The position numbers were made by a program, and so were the translations under genes. 64,000 nt of DNA. Origin: Dendrolimus kikuchii. Lineage: Eukaryota; Arthropoda; Insecta; Lepidoptera; Lasiocampidae. Below the pieces are notes generated by a model. It had not been told where the DNA came from and searched no databases. It was given only the letters and a program-made list of their open reading frames with translations. Shown piece after piece: positions 53,174-63,466 of this stretch. Location of the stretch: positions 1,785,501-1,849,500 of the forward strand of contig CM034390.1 in NCBI GenBank assembly GCA_019925095.2, given 5' to 3'. Position 1 is the first letter of the stretch; each line of letters starts with the position of its first letter.

Positions 53174-53632
53174 ATTAAAATGCCGTTGGAATAGAATTTA
53201 TTAGAACTATACAAACACGTATAATACACTACTAGTACAAACTGCACGATTCAATAACACGCGCAGAGTTCGTCACTATATCGCTTGTCGAATGTATGTC
53301 TTACTCGTATTGTAATCCTCGCTCGACTGCCCCACCCCTCCGGTCGGGCATTGTTTTATAGTAAACTGCTCAATACACAATCGGTTGCGTAGACTGGTTT
53401 CTTCCAAGAAAATGTAATTTGCACACCTGCGAACCGCCAACAAAGTCGAAAACAATAGCAATAAGGATTAGTTCGGCACTAATGACGGCCATAAAACAAG
53501 TACGATAACAATAGGTTTTTCTTAAATGCAAATTTTAAACACGAAGTAAACAAAAGAACTCCGAATGCAGGAAAGGTAATAACAGCGTTTTACGATAGCC
53601 AGGTGTGCGCATTCCTTTGTCGGTATGTAACA
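53174..53632 (-). mobile_element. Solo LTR 3 (antisense, truncated)
   Basis: Minus strand begins TGTTAC and runs to 'gccattttaat'-type sequence ('ttctattccaacggcatttt'); the last 25 or so bases of the LTR are missing, so no duplication can be checked. Confidence 0.65.
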
Positions 53633-54184
53633 ACATGTATGTATGTATACACGCTGTCATACGCTTCCACCGTCAGACGAAAGTCCGAGATCGCTAGATC
53701 GAAATCAGACCAGTAATTCCTGAGATTAGCGCGTTCAATCAAACAATATTAGTATATTTGGCTACAACACTAATACTTACATTTTAAATAACGCGATATC
53801 TTTTGAATGAAACGTCCGAATTGAATAATTCAAAAAGTTCTAGAAAGGCATTGAATTTGTCTTGAATATGAAGTAATTTACTTTGATAAGGATTAATACC
53901 AAGGTACAAAACAAAGAGTTTTTGAAGCGGCGGCATTTTAATAATTAAAAAAAATAAAAGAAAACACTTATTGTGAGATAACTACAATAGTTAGTCATAT
54001 GGTTACGACGATATTTTATGTAGACAATTATATGTTTTTCAAAGGGGTAGTACATTGTTTTGTTCTATAATCAATAGTTTTTGCAGCGCACGCCGTGTAA
54101 GGATTTTTTCGGGTCATTTTTTTACACCTTCGGTTACATTATTAAACTTTTAGTAAGGATCCTTAATTTTTTTGAAAATATAAT
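53633..54184. other. Mixed sequence with Helitron scraps
   Basis: At 53,699-53,760 an antisense Helitron piece ('ctgagattagcgcgttcaat'). The stretch near 53,790-53,840 ('gaacgtccgaattgaataat'-like) resembles 32,765-32,790 in inverted form. No gene. Confidence 0.35.
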
Positions 54185-54317
54185 ACAGCCTATAGCCTTT
54201 CTGGATAAATGTACTATTCAACACTGAAAGAATTATTTAAATCGGACCAGCGGTTCATGAGATTAGCGCGTTTAAACAAACAAACAAACTCTTCAGCTTT
54301 ATAATATTAGTATAGAT
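54185..54317 (-). mobile_element. Helitron 5' fragment
   Basis: Minus-strand start TCTATACTAATATTATAAAG through 'cgctaatctcatgaaccg'; 3' end missing. Confidence 0.6.
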
Positions 54318-54801
54318 ACTTAACAGACGTTTCTCTGCAGAACCCTTCATGATGCGTGGTGGCGCTATACTTGGCCGACTTTTTATCGTCGTTTACTTAA
54401 AGTTGGATAGCACTTTGCGAATTTAGGACCCGCAATGAATTCTTAAATTCTGTATTCAGCAACGAATATAGGAAAAATATTGGTCATATTTTGGGGGGAA
54501 ATTGGCTTTTTACGATTTTCGTTGATTGTTCTGAGAACTCACAATAATTTCCTGCTAAGCTGTTTTTATCGAGGGGAAGACATAACTGACACGAATTTGT
54601 ATATGAATTGTAATTTTGAGAATTAAAGTGCGTAAATGTTGTTTAAAATGTCTTGTTAGCTGACCGGCGGGACGTCCTATCCGCAAAAAAAATATTTCTG
54701 ATTTTGTGAAATTTGAATTAAAAATGTGTGAACAAAGTAACATAGCTGCAAAACTTTCATACATACAGATCTGGTAGTTGTAAATATAAATGCCTGTCTT
54801 A

Positions 54802-55039
54802 TCTTGTACTTAATATATAATGCTGAAGAGTTTGTTTGTTTGAACGCGCTAATCTCAGAAACTACTTCTCCGATTTGAAAAATTATTTCAGTGTTAGATA
54901 GCCCATTTATAGAATAAGGCTATAGGCTATATGTCATCACGCTAAGACCAATAGGAGCGGAGCACCAATGAAGAATGTTTCAATATCGGGGGGTTTTGAA
55001 AAAAAAAATCCATGCGGACGACGTCGCGGGCTCAGCTAG
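54802..55039 (+). mobile_element. Non-autonomous Helitron
   Basis: TCTTGTACTTAATATATAAT to CTAG before T, same family as 2,828 with small changes. Confidence 0.7.
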
Positions 55040-55189
55040 TAACAGATGGACAGACGTACGACCGAAGGAATAAATTGAAAAAGATTTTGGGGCGTTTTCC
55101 GAGTAAAGAAATGATTTGCAAGTAGTTCAAGACAGCATTGTAAAAAAGAAAGATAGTGCAATCACTTATCGTACCAATATTAACATCTA

Positions 55190-56185
55190 TATATGTATTT
55201 AAAAGAAACTCCTGTTAGTAACACCATTTATAACTCAAGAACATCAGTACTGATTTGGCTGAAAATTGGTGGGGAGGTAGCTTAGAACCAGGCGACGGAC
55301 ATAGGATACTTTTTATTCCGTTGGAACCGGTAGGTGGCGCTGAGATCGGGTTCTAGAATCCTCCTAATCATCTGGAGTGATTTTGGTGATTTTGTTTGTT
55401 TGAGTGGGTTCCCGGATGGTTTAGATTCACAATTAGAACCGGTAGGTGGCGCAGGGATCGGGCCCTAGATTTTTATTTTTTCAGAGCAGGACAACGTCCG
55501 ACGGGGCTGCTAGTATATATATATATAACAACGTCATGTTAGTTACACCATTTATAAGTCAAGAACGGCTAGACCAATTTTTATGGTTATTGTGTTTTTG
55601 GAATTGTCTTCGTCCGGAATCGGATAATAAGTATTAAAATATGATATTTATCTATAAAAAGAATTATCACTATAATAACGTCAGTCACATCAGTCTAGCC
55701 ATTCATTTGTTATGGATCTTTCCCGGCCGATTTCGGAAATAATGACTGCATTCAAACTCATTTTCATTTGTCTGATTTAGGTGAAATTATTTTTGTGTGT
55801 GTCCAAGTGGGTCCCGGGATGGTTTAGATTCAAATTTGAACCAAGTAGATGGCGCTGCAATCGGGCTCCAGGATTTAGGTGAAATTATTTTTGTGTGTGT
55901 TCAAGTGGGTCCCGGGATGGTTTAGATTCAAATTTGAACCAGGTAGATGGCGCTGCAATCGGGTTCCAGGATTTAGGGAAATTATTTTTGTGTGTGGTCA
56001 AGTGGGTCCCGGGATGGTTTAGATTCACGATTGGACACGGTAGGTGACGCCGCTGAACACTTCTTTAACGGTGGGATTCGAGAATGGTATAGATTAACAA
56101 TTGTTCCCGGTTGATGGCGCTGCAATCGGTTTCTAGATTTTTATTTTTTGAGGACAAGACAACGTCTGCGGGGTGCAGCTAGTGT
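55190..56185 (+). mobile_element. Helitron-like elements with 115-bp internal tandem repeats
   Basis: Two adjacent elements: the first ends 'acggggctgCTAG|T' at about 55,512 and the second ends 'ggggtgcagCTAG|T' at about 56,183. Both contain 'ggtaggtggcgc/ggtagatggcgc' and 'tcgggttctaga'. In the second, a unit with 'tttttgtgtgtg', 'gtgggtcccgggatggttta' and 'agatggcgctgcaatcggg' is repeated about three times at 55,780-56,060. Confidence 0.55.
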
Positions 56186-56248
56186 TATATATATAAACAA
56201 TGATTTTATATGTACTCTTATATAAGTGCACTTAGGTAGGTAAGCATA

Positions 56249-57188
56249 CCGAAGTAAGAAAGAGAGTTGGTCTGAAAGAGAGTGTCGGGGTGAAGGTAAG
56301 GAAAGGAATGCTCCGGTGGTTCGGGCATGTGGAAAGAACGCATGATGAAAGCATTACTAAACAGATATACAATGCAAAAGTGGATGGATGCAGAAGTCGT
56401 GGAAGGCCACGATACACCTTCCATCATCAAATTGATCGTGTACTAGCAGAAGGTGATGTCAGGAGCCTTAAGAATAGACGAGCGTGCATGACAAGAGTTA
56501 TGCTGCGTTTCCACGCTTGCCAAGGCTCGGCAAGCGTCCACAAGCACAAGCGTGTAAAGAGGGCGTTTGGCTTGGCTTGCGTGAGCTTGTGGACGCTTGT
56601 ATTCGATCCGGGCTAGTGTCGGTTTTTGGCCACAAATCAAAGGGCGCTCGCGACGCGTTCACACGATGGCGCGCGCTTAGTAGCCGTATATACATATACA
56701 CCGGCACCGTTAAATTTTGAATACCGTAAATTTTTAGAAGGTTTTAGGTTCACCTTCTAAATTTTTTTGAAGTAACCGAAATACCAATTAAACTGAAAAA
56801 CTTATTAGTTACCGGGTACGATTTCTATGAATCTTTATCATCCACCATCTTCGTGGTCGTCGGGCTTTCCTTGCTTTTGTTTTACTTTGCTTGTATTTGA
56901 AATAAAAGTAGGTTAAACTAAACGTAATAGCCGATACAAGTTCGACGTCCGCCATGCTTGGATGTACGTAACACACTGACGGTTTCACAAGCGTGTAAAC
57001 GTCTCCCAAATGCCAAGCGAGATTTGTGGACGCTTGGGGCTTGTGGACGCTTGCCGAGCCTTGGCAAGCGTGGAAACGCAGCATTATGAATGTCAAAGAA
57101 GCAAGTGAGGTGTGTAAGAATAAGCCTAAATACCGCTCTGTTGTTCGTGCCCACCCCGCAAGGGAACTGGCGTGAAGTCATGTATGTA
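56249..57188 (+). mobile_element. RTE-type retrotransposon, copy 13, split by a MITE
   Basis: RTE sequence before 56,501 ('VRKGMLRWFGHVERTHDES') continues after 57,084 ('NVKEASEVCKNK') once the MITE is removed. A short duplication TAGGTAAG is visible at both ends. Confidence 0.85.
56501..57083. mobile_element. Harbinger-like MITE with 45-bp perfect TIRs
   Basis: Terminal inverted repeats begin TGCTGCGTTTCCACGCTTGC and are identical at both ends over about 45 bp; they contain an inner palindrome 'cttgccaaggctcggcaag'. The element is 583 bp and is flanked by TTA at 56498-56500 and 57084-57086. A 3-bp TTA/TAA duplication is typical of PIF/Harbinger. No transposase is encoded. Confidence 0.85.
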
Positions 57189-57442
57189 TATAGGTAAGGT
57201 TTTATAGGTACAAATTATTTATGTAAGAGGCAATGTGGTTACTTTAGATTAATTTTGATCTTTGACTTCAATCTTCGTTGTTATGTAAGGATATCAGTTT
57301 TGACTTAAGCCGATGTTAGTTTGATCAATTCATCATCATCTAATCAATGTGGTGTCCAGAAATTGGGACTAATTAAACAAAAACAGAAACCGTTCAATGT
57401 CATTGAATACCGTTGTGGTCTTTCAGTTCTGTACTTCCTGAT

Positions 57443-57567
57443 CCGTTCAGGAACGAAGAAAGAATACAATTTCCTGCGGCCGCACGGCCTGTAGTTGGAG
57501 GCGATAAAACAACCCACAGCCAGGTGGTAGGGCATTTGCCCGACTGGATGGCTACCGCCCCTGGTCT
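57443..57567 (+). repeat. Short repeat family A, copy 21, left piece
   Basis: From 'ccgttcaggaacgaagaa' to 'ctaccgcccctggtct', where copy 22 interrupts. Confidence 0.78.
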
Positions 57568-57880
57568 TTTTTTTATTGCAGGAGATCAGCAGACAGGCAG
57601 ACGGTCTACTTGATGGAAAGCGGTTACCAACGCCTATAGACATTTGCAACACCAAAGTTGCTACAAATGCGCTGCTGCACTCTTAAGGGAGACTGGAACC
57701 TGTTCACTAATGCCGAAACACAACTTGAAGGTTGTTATGGCGACATACTTTAGACCAGGGGTGGTAGCCATCCATTCGGGCAAGTGCCCTACCACCTGGC
57801 GGTGGGTTGTTAAGTCGCCTCTTACGACAGGCCGCCTGGCTACAGGAAGTTGTATTCTTTCTCCGTTCCTGCACGGATAA
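57568..57880 (-). repeat. Short repeat family A, copy 22, inserted in copy 21
   Basis: Complete antisense copy inside a sense copy; GGTCT occurs on both sides as a possible 5-bp duplication. Confidence 0.8.
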
Positions 57881-57887
57881 AATGGAA

Positions 57888-58058
57888 CGGTCTGGAATAT
57901 GTCGCCATAACAACCCTGAGTCGTGTTCCGGCATAAGTGACCAGGTTCCAGTCTCCCTTAAGAGAACGGCAGCGCATTTGTAGCATCTTTGGTGTTGCAA
58001 ATGTCCGTAGGCGATGGTAACCGTCTGTCTGTCTGTTGAACTCGTGCAATAAAAAAAA
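57888..58058 (+). repeat. Short repeat family A, copy 21, right piece
   Basis: Continues from 'ggtctggaatatgtcgccat' to 'ctcgtgcaataaaaaaaa'. Confidence 0.75.
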
Positions 58059-58361
58059 CCTTTCAAAGGAATTGATTCAATTTTGTTGATCTGATAATAC
58101 CTATCAGCGTAAAATGTAACTATTATAATTTCAATCTACTCGAATATATACGTATATCATAACTAGGTTATGCCTGCGACTTCGTCGACACTTGACTTGA
58201 AATTCCCGCTGGATTCCCAAGATAAAAAGTGACGTAGAGTTTAAGTCTAAGAATTAACTGACGATCAGCGAAAACCACATCGAAATCGGCCCAATAGTTT
58301 TTACGTCAATCCCGAACAAACAGACAAGAAATCTAAAAAAAAATTCATCGTGTTCTCTTTC

Positions 58362-58884
58362 CCAGCTCGCCGTACACAACGCGGTGCTGGTACCTACGCT
58401 CACGTATGGAAGCGAGAGTTGGGTATGGAAGAAAGAGCATGAAAGTAGAGTAAACGCGGTCGAGATGCGAGCACTGCGCAAAATCTGCGGAGTGACGCTC
58501 GCGGACCGCGTTCGTAATACCGAAGTAAGAAAGAGAGTTGGTCTGAAAGAGAGTGTCGGGGTGAAGGTAAGGAAAGGAATGCTCCGGTGGTTCGGACATG
58601 TAGAAAGAATGCTTGATGAAAGACTGAATAAACAGATATACAATGCAAAAGTGGATGGATGCAGAAGTCGTGGAAGGCCACGACACACTTTCCATGATCA
58701 AATTGATCGTGTACTAGCAGAAGGTGATGTTAGGAGCCTTAAGAACAGACGAGCGTGCATGACAAGAGTTATGAATGTCAAAGAAGCAAGTGAGGTGTGT
58801 AAGAATAAGCCTAAATGGCGCTCTGTTGTTCGTGCCTACCCCGCAAGGGAACTGGCGTGAAGTTATGTATGTATGTGTATGTAT
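58362..58884 (+). mobile_element. RTE-type retrotransposon, copy 14 (158-codon frame)
   Basis: Open from 'MLVPTLTYGSESWVWKKEHE' to stop. 12-bp duplication GTGTTCTCTTTC at 58350-58361 and 58885-58896. Sequence on both sides matches the unoccupied related locus at 46.97-47.37 kb. Confidence 0.9.
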
Positions 58885-58975
58885 GTGTTCTCTTTCGTTT
58901 ATATAGTGTATTCCAGTTGCTTTTTAAATAGCTTTAATATACAGACATGGCATGTTTAGAATTTTATAATATTAC

Positions 58976-59521
58976 TAGCGTCCCTGGCAGACGTTGTCCT
59001 TCCTGCCTTTTACAAATAAAATTCTAGAACCCGATCCCAGAGCCACGTACCGGTTCTAATTGTGAATCTAAACCATCCGGGTACCCACTCAAACACACAA
59101 AAACAAAATCACCAAAATCGCTCCAGGTGATTAGGAGGATTCCAGAACCCGATCTCAGCGCCACCTACCGGTTCTAATTGTGAATCTAAAAGAGTAATAT
59201 ATTTTTTTTAATTCTAAGTCATGACAAAATAATATTAAAAATCTTGCCAAAAAATTAAAGTTTATAATTAACAAATAAAAAATTTAGGGTTGTATGTATT
59301 TTTAATGTTGTATCCTAAAAAAATAAAATAAAAAATTTTTTATCCAAAAAAATAAAAATAATTTTTTTGGAGTGGACACCCCTTATCACTTGGGGGTTTG
59401 AAAAATAGATAGTAGCCGATTCTTAGACTAACTGAATATGCATAAAAAATTTCATAAGAATCGGTCAAGTTGTTTCGGAGGAGTATGGGAACATTGTGAC
59501 ACGAGAATTTTATATATAAGA
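58976..59521 (-). mobile_element. Non-autonomous Helitron (minus strand)
   Basis: Minus strand starts TCTTATATATAAAATTCTCG and ends 'gggacgCTAG' before T. Shares internal 'ccggttctaattgtgaatct'-type sequence with the elements at 55.2-56.2 kb, identifying those as the same broad family. Confidence 0.7.
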
Positions 59522-59795
59522 TAGAATATACACATATTATTATAATATACTAAGTTTTGCTGTCCACGTGATACAGCGATAAAAGCATTGAGCTTATCTC
59601 CAAAATCCGTTCTGTTGACCCAAATTTGCCGGAAGCTAAGCTATTGGGCAGTTATCTCGCCAAGTACGTATAATAAATACATCATTTGGTAACACTCGTT
59701 CGCCGACCCGCCAGATGACCTGCGCCCGCGCAGAAGATATTGCACAAGAGATATCTTGGGAATGGTCAGGTCGTAATAATAAAAACAATTATTTC

Positions 59796-60625
59796 TAGGG
59801 ATGCGCCGAATGTGGTTTGAACCGAATACGAACTTCGGCCGAAGATGCGATTAAAACAAAAAATTCGGCCGAACTTCGGTTTGATTTCGCCACGCTTCCT
59901 CAAGAGCAACACGTGACCTATTGACGTGACTTGATAACGCCGAATCTTTGGCGTTTTTACACCATAACCACACATATATTTATACATCATTTTCATTCGT
60001 GCAGGAACGGAGAAAGAATACAATTTCCTGCGGCCGCGCGGCCTGTAGTGAGAGGCGACAAAACAACCCACAGCCAGGTGGTAGGGCATTTGCCCGACTG
60101 GATGGCTACCGCCCCTGGTCTGAAGTATGTCGCCATAACAACCTTGAGTTGTGTTCCAGCATTAGTGACCAGGTTCCAGTCTCCACTAAGAGAGCAGCAG
60201 CGCATAGGCGATGGTAACCGCTTTCCATCGAGTGAGCCGTCTGCCTGTCTGCTGAACTCATGCAATAAAAATAAAATAAAACAAATAACCTGCCTCTAGT
60301 AAATTTTAAGTACAAGTAGATAGATAAAAGAATAGATTTTTAGGCCTTTGATTGACAAAAAAACACCAATTCATAATGTTTAATCACATTGCAAGTTAAG
60401 GTTTACATGTTCCTGACTAAAATAAATGACTATGAGTATATAGAGGGCTATTTTCATTTTAGCCGTTATGATAGATACGATTTCTACTAACTTCAGTCAA
60501 AATAGTGCAAGTATTTTGCTTTTTTATGCACCGAATGTTCGGCATTTAAACCGAATGCTGAAGTTAGGCTCAAGTTGCCGAAATTCGGTCAAACCGAATG
60601 TAAAACAAATTTTGGCCCATCCCTA
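59796..60625. mobile_element. hAT-like MITE split by family A
   Basis: Ends TAGGGATGCGCCGAAT and (complement) TAGGGATGGGCC, with an 8-bp duplication ATTATTTC at 59788-59795 and 60626-60633, the length typical of hAT. Internal 'ttcggc' repeats. Family A copy 23 lies inside. Confidence 0.82.
59997..60280 (+). repeat. Short repeat family A, copy 23
   Basis: Sense; a short deletion removes the 'tgttgcaaatgtc' region. Ends 'ctcatgcaataaaaataaaa'. Confidence 0.8.
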
Positions 60626-60676
60626 ATTATTTCTATAATATTTTCTGTTATTCGGATTCTAACGTACAGCAATAAT

Positions 60677-60947
60677 GCCAGCCCATAAATGACCCACTGC
60701 TGGGCTCGGGCCTCCCATTACAAGAGAACGGACAGTACCCGCCACGCTTGTCCAAGGCGGCTTGGCAGGTTTGACACTACGGTTATCTCGACGTGCAGGT
60801 TTCATCGCGATGTTTCCTTCACCCTTGTTAGCACGTGGTCATTGTAACAATATGCACTTTAGGTCAGAAAACTGTCTAAGTGGTGCATGCGTTCAGGCCA
60901 AGATCGAACCCGCGCCCTTTGAGTTTGGGACGCGTGCGTAAAAGTCC
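60677..60947 (-). mobile_element. tRNA-derived SINE, longest copy
   Basis: Minus strand includes a B-box-like 'gggcgcgggttcgatcttgg', then 'aaggaaacatcgcgatga' and ends 'gcccagcagtgggtcattt'. This copy explains the fragments at 8,753 and 51,289. Confidence 0.68.
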
Positions 60948-61001
60948 GTAATAGGTTAATTGAATATTATGCAAAGCAGAAATAAATAAATAATAATAAT
61001 A

Positions 61002-61197
61002 AATCAAATTGATCGTGTACTAGCGGAGGGTGATGTCAGGAGCCTTAAGAACAGACGAGCGTGCATGACAAGAGTTATGAATGTCAAAGAAGCAAGTGAG
61101 GTGTGTAAGAATGGGCCTAAATGGCGCTCTGTTGTTCGTGCCTACCCCGCAAGGGAACTAGCGTGAAGTTATGTATATATATATGTATGTAGAAATA
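61002..61197 (+). mobile_element. RTE-type retrotransposon, copy 15
   Basis: Short 3' end from 'caaattgatcgtgtactagc' to the tail; the usual GAACTGGCG is GAACTAGCG. Confidence 0.8.
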
Positions 61198-61321
61198 AAT
61201 ACACGTATTGCACACAACAACCTTGTTCATATAGGCCACTCGTACATACAAAATTAGCACACCTAATTTCATACTTAATTTTCTTGCTTGTCCCCTTTAC
61301 ATGATAAAATTCGATACAATA

Positions 61322-61441
61322 AGGCTCGGCACAAACAGGCTACCGACCACTGCCACTTACAGAATGTATGAAAAAGCGTGTCGCGCGCTTGCCGCTGGCC
61401 ACCGGTGGCTTTGGTCGGTGGCCCGTTTGCGCAGAGCCTAA
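61322..61441. mobile_element. Short MITE with imperfect TIRs
   Basis: 'ggctcggcacaaacaggcta' and the complement of 'cccgtttgcgcagagcc' form about 35-bp imperfect TIRs; TAA is on both sides. About 120 bp. Possibly another Harbinger-like MITE. Confidence 0.5.
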
Positions 61442-61803
61442 ATGTCGGGTCGATTGTGAATGGGCAATTGTCCGTCCGTTCCGCGTCGAGATTGATCGAC
61501 CGATCGGCGTGATTGAACGAGTCGACGGCACGACACTATTTACGACACGATAAGTATTAGCGATTGAATGTCTAATACTTACGGAAGTTGATTTAGATCG
61601 TTCTCAGATTATCCGAATGGATAAAGCCCTATCCGATGTCGGACAGAACAATGTCAGTGTTTGGTGAAAGCATATTTCATATAGTACGAATATAAATCCT
61701 ATGATTTTTATTCATGGGCTTTCAAATACTTTCAAAGCGGCGTGTCCTCTGACGTCAGAGGCTTTAGCTCACTTTTATGTATCAATTTCATATATGGAAT
61801 AGA

Positions 61804-61852
61804 ATAATAGAATACGCGCGCGCAAGTGCGTGCGTGCGTGCGTGCGTGTGTA
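61804..61852. repeat. (CGTG)n/(CG)n microsatellite
   Basis: 'acgcgcgcgcaagtgcgtgc' followed by 'gtgcgtgcgtgtgtatgtg'. Confidence 0.85.
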
Positions 61853-61912
61853 TGTGACTTTATTACGTAATACTTAGAACTAAATAACAACTGTGGTATA
61901 AATCCTATTAGA

Positions 61913-62226
61913 TATTTTTTTTATTGCACGAGTTCAGCAGACAGGCAGACGTCCTACTTGATGGAAAGCGGTTACCATCGCCTATGGACATTTGCAACAC
62001 CAAAGGTGCTAGAAATGCGCTGCTGCTCTCTTAAGGGAGATTGGAACCTGTTCACTATTGCCGGAACACAATTCAAGGTTGTTATGGCGGCATACTCTAG
62101 ACCAGGGGTGGTAGCCATCCAGTCAGGTAAATGCCCTACCACCTGGCTGTGGGTTGTTTTGTCGCCTCTTACGACAGACCGCCCCAACGCAGGAAATTGT
62201 ATTCTTTCTCCGTTCCTGCACGGATA
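61913..62226 (-). repeat. Short repeat family A, copy 24
   Basis: Antisense, complete; adjoins repeat D without a gap. Confidence 0.8.
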
Positions 62227-62552
62227 GTACCACTTTTTACAAAAATTGCGCGGACGGAGGAGTATGGAATTTCGCACACTTATAGTTTATATAGAGAAGG
62301 AATCCAGAATGCTAATATTTAAAAAAAAATATGCATCAAAATATATTAAATCAATAAAAAACATTAGACACTACCATGTATTTGACACACACGCATATAT
62401 ACTCTTTTGTTTGTTGTTAAAGTCAAATTAGCAGAGTAGCTTTGGCGACATAATTATAGAAGTATAGTCTTTGACAACAGAACCTTAATAATGTTCAAAC
62501 TTATAATTTAAATTAATTATGGTCATATTTCGACCACTGGGCGATCACTAGT
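62227..62552 (+). repeat. Repeat D, second copy
   Basis: Matches 48,361-48,715 ('attgcgcggacggaggagta' to 'gggcgatcactagt'); its start is replaced by family A copy 24. Confidence 0.5.
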
Positions 62553-62654
62553 TACTATTAACCAAATCATAGTACCTATAGCTTGTAAGGATAAATGTCT
62601 TCTTTGACAATTCAATGTTTTTCGGTATTTTGTATACTTTAGAAATTTGAGTGA

Positions 62655-63325
62655 TGAGATAATGAGTTTGTATATCTTGGATGTGCTTTTAGCAGGGATG
62701 GAAGGTACACCGCTGATATAGAAAGAAGAGTGAATTTGGGAAATAGTTTAAATGGAGCGTTAGGTAAACTTCTAGGCGCTAAGAACCTCAGTCAGAAGGC
62801 CCAGCTCGCCGTACACAACGCGGTGCTGGTACCTACGCTCACGTATGGAAGCGAGAGTTGGGTATGGAAGAAAGAGCATGAAAGTAGAGTAAACGCTGTC
62901 GAGATGCGAGCACTGCGCAAAATCTGCAGAGTGACGCTCGCGGACCGCGTTCGTAATACCGAAGTAACAAAGAGAGTTGGTCTGAAAGAGAGTGTCGGGG
63001 TGAAGGTAAGGAAAGGAATGCTCCGGTGGTTCGGGCATGTGGAAAGAATGCATGATGAAAGAATGACTAAACAGATATACAATGCAAAAGTGGATGGATA
63101 CAGAAGTCGTGGAAGGCCACGACACACCTTCCATGATCAAATTGATCGTGTACTAGCAGAAGGTGATGTCAGGAGCCTTAAGAACAGACGAGCTTGCATG
63201 ACAAGAGTTATGAATGTCAAAGAGGCAAGTGAGGTGTGTAAGAATAAGCCTAAATGGCACTCTGTTGTTCGTGCCTACCCCGCAAGGGAACTGGCGTGAA
63301 GTTATGTATGTATGTATGTATGTAG
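62655..63325 (+). mobile_element. RTE-type retrotransposon, copy 16 (longest)
   Basis: Frame open from 'EFVYLGCAFSRDGRYTADIE' through 'RRVNLGNSLNGALGKLLGAK' and the common C-terminus to 'ARELA' stop at 63,297-63,299, over 210 codons. The 'FVYLG...DIERRVN..' segment is the standard region after the RT catalytic core in RTE/BovB-type proteins and supports the classification. Confidence 0.88.
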
Positions 63326-63353
63326 AAATTTGACACTGAAGAGCCATTTAAAT

Positions 63354-63455
63354 ACATACATACATAACTTCACGCCAGTTCCCTTGCGTGTTAGGCACGG
63401 ACAACAGAGCGCCATTCAGGCTTATTCTTACACATGTCACTTGCTTCTTTGACGC
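63354..63455 (-). mobile_element. RTE-type retrotransposon, copy 17 (very short)
   Basis: Only about 100 bp of 3' end. 11-bp duplication GCCATTTAAAT at 63343-63353 and 63456-63466. Tail-to-tail with copy 16, 28 bp away. Confidence 0.85.
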
Positions 63456-63466
63456 GCCATTTAAAT

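Noticed and set aside
61368..61553. 61-codon plus-strand frame
   Set aside because: Starts inside an inverted-repeat element and shows no domain.
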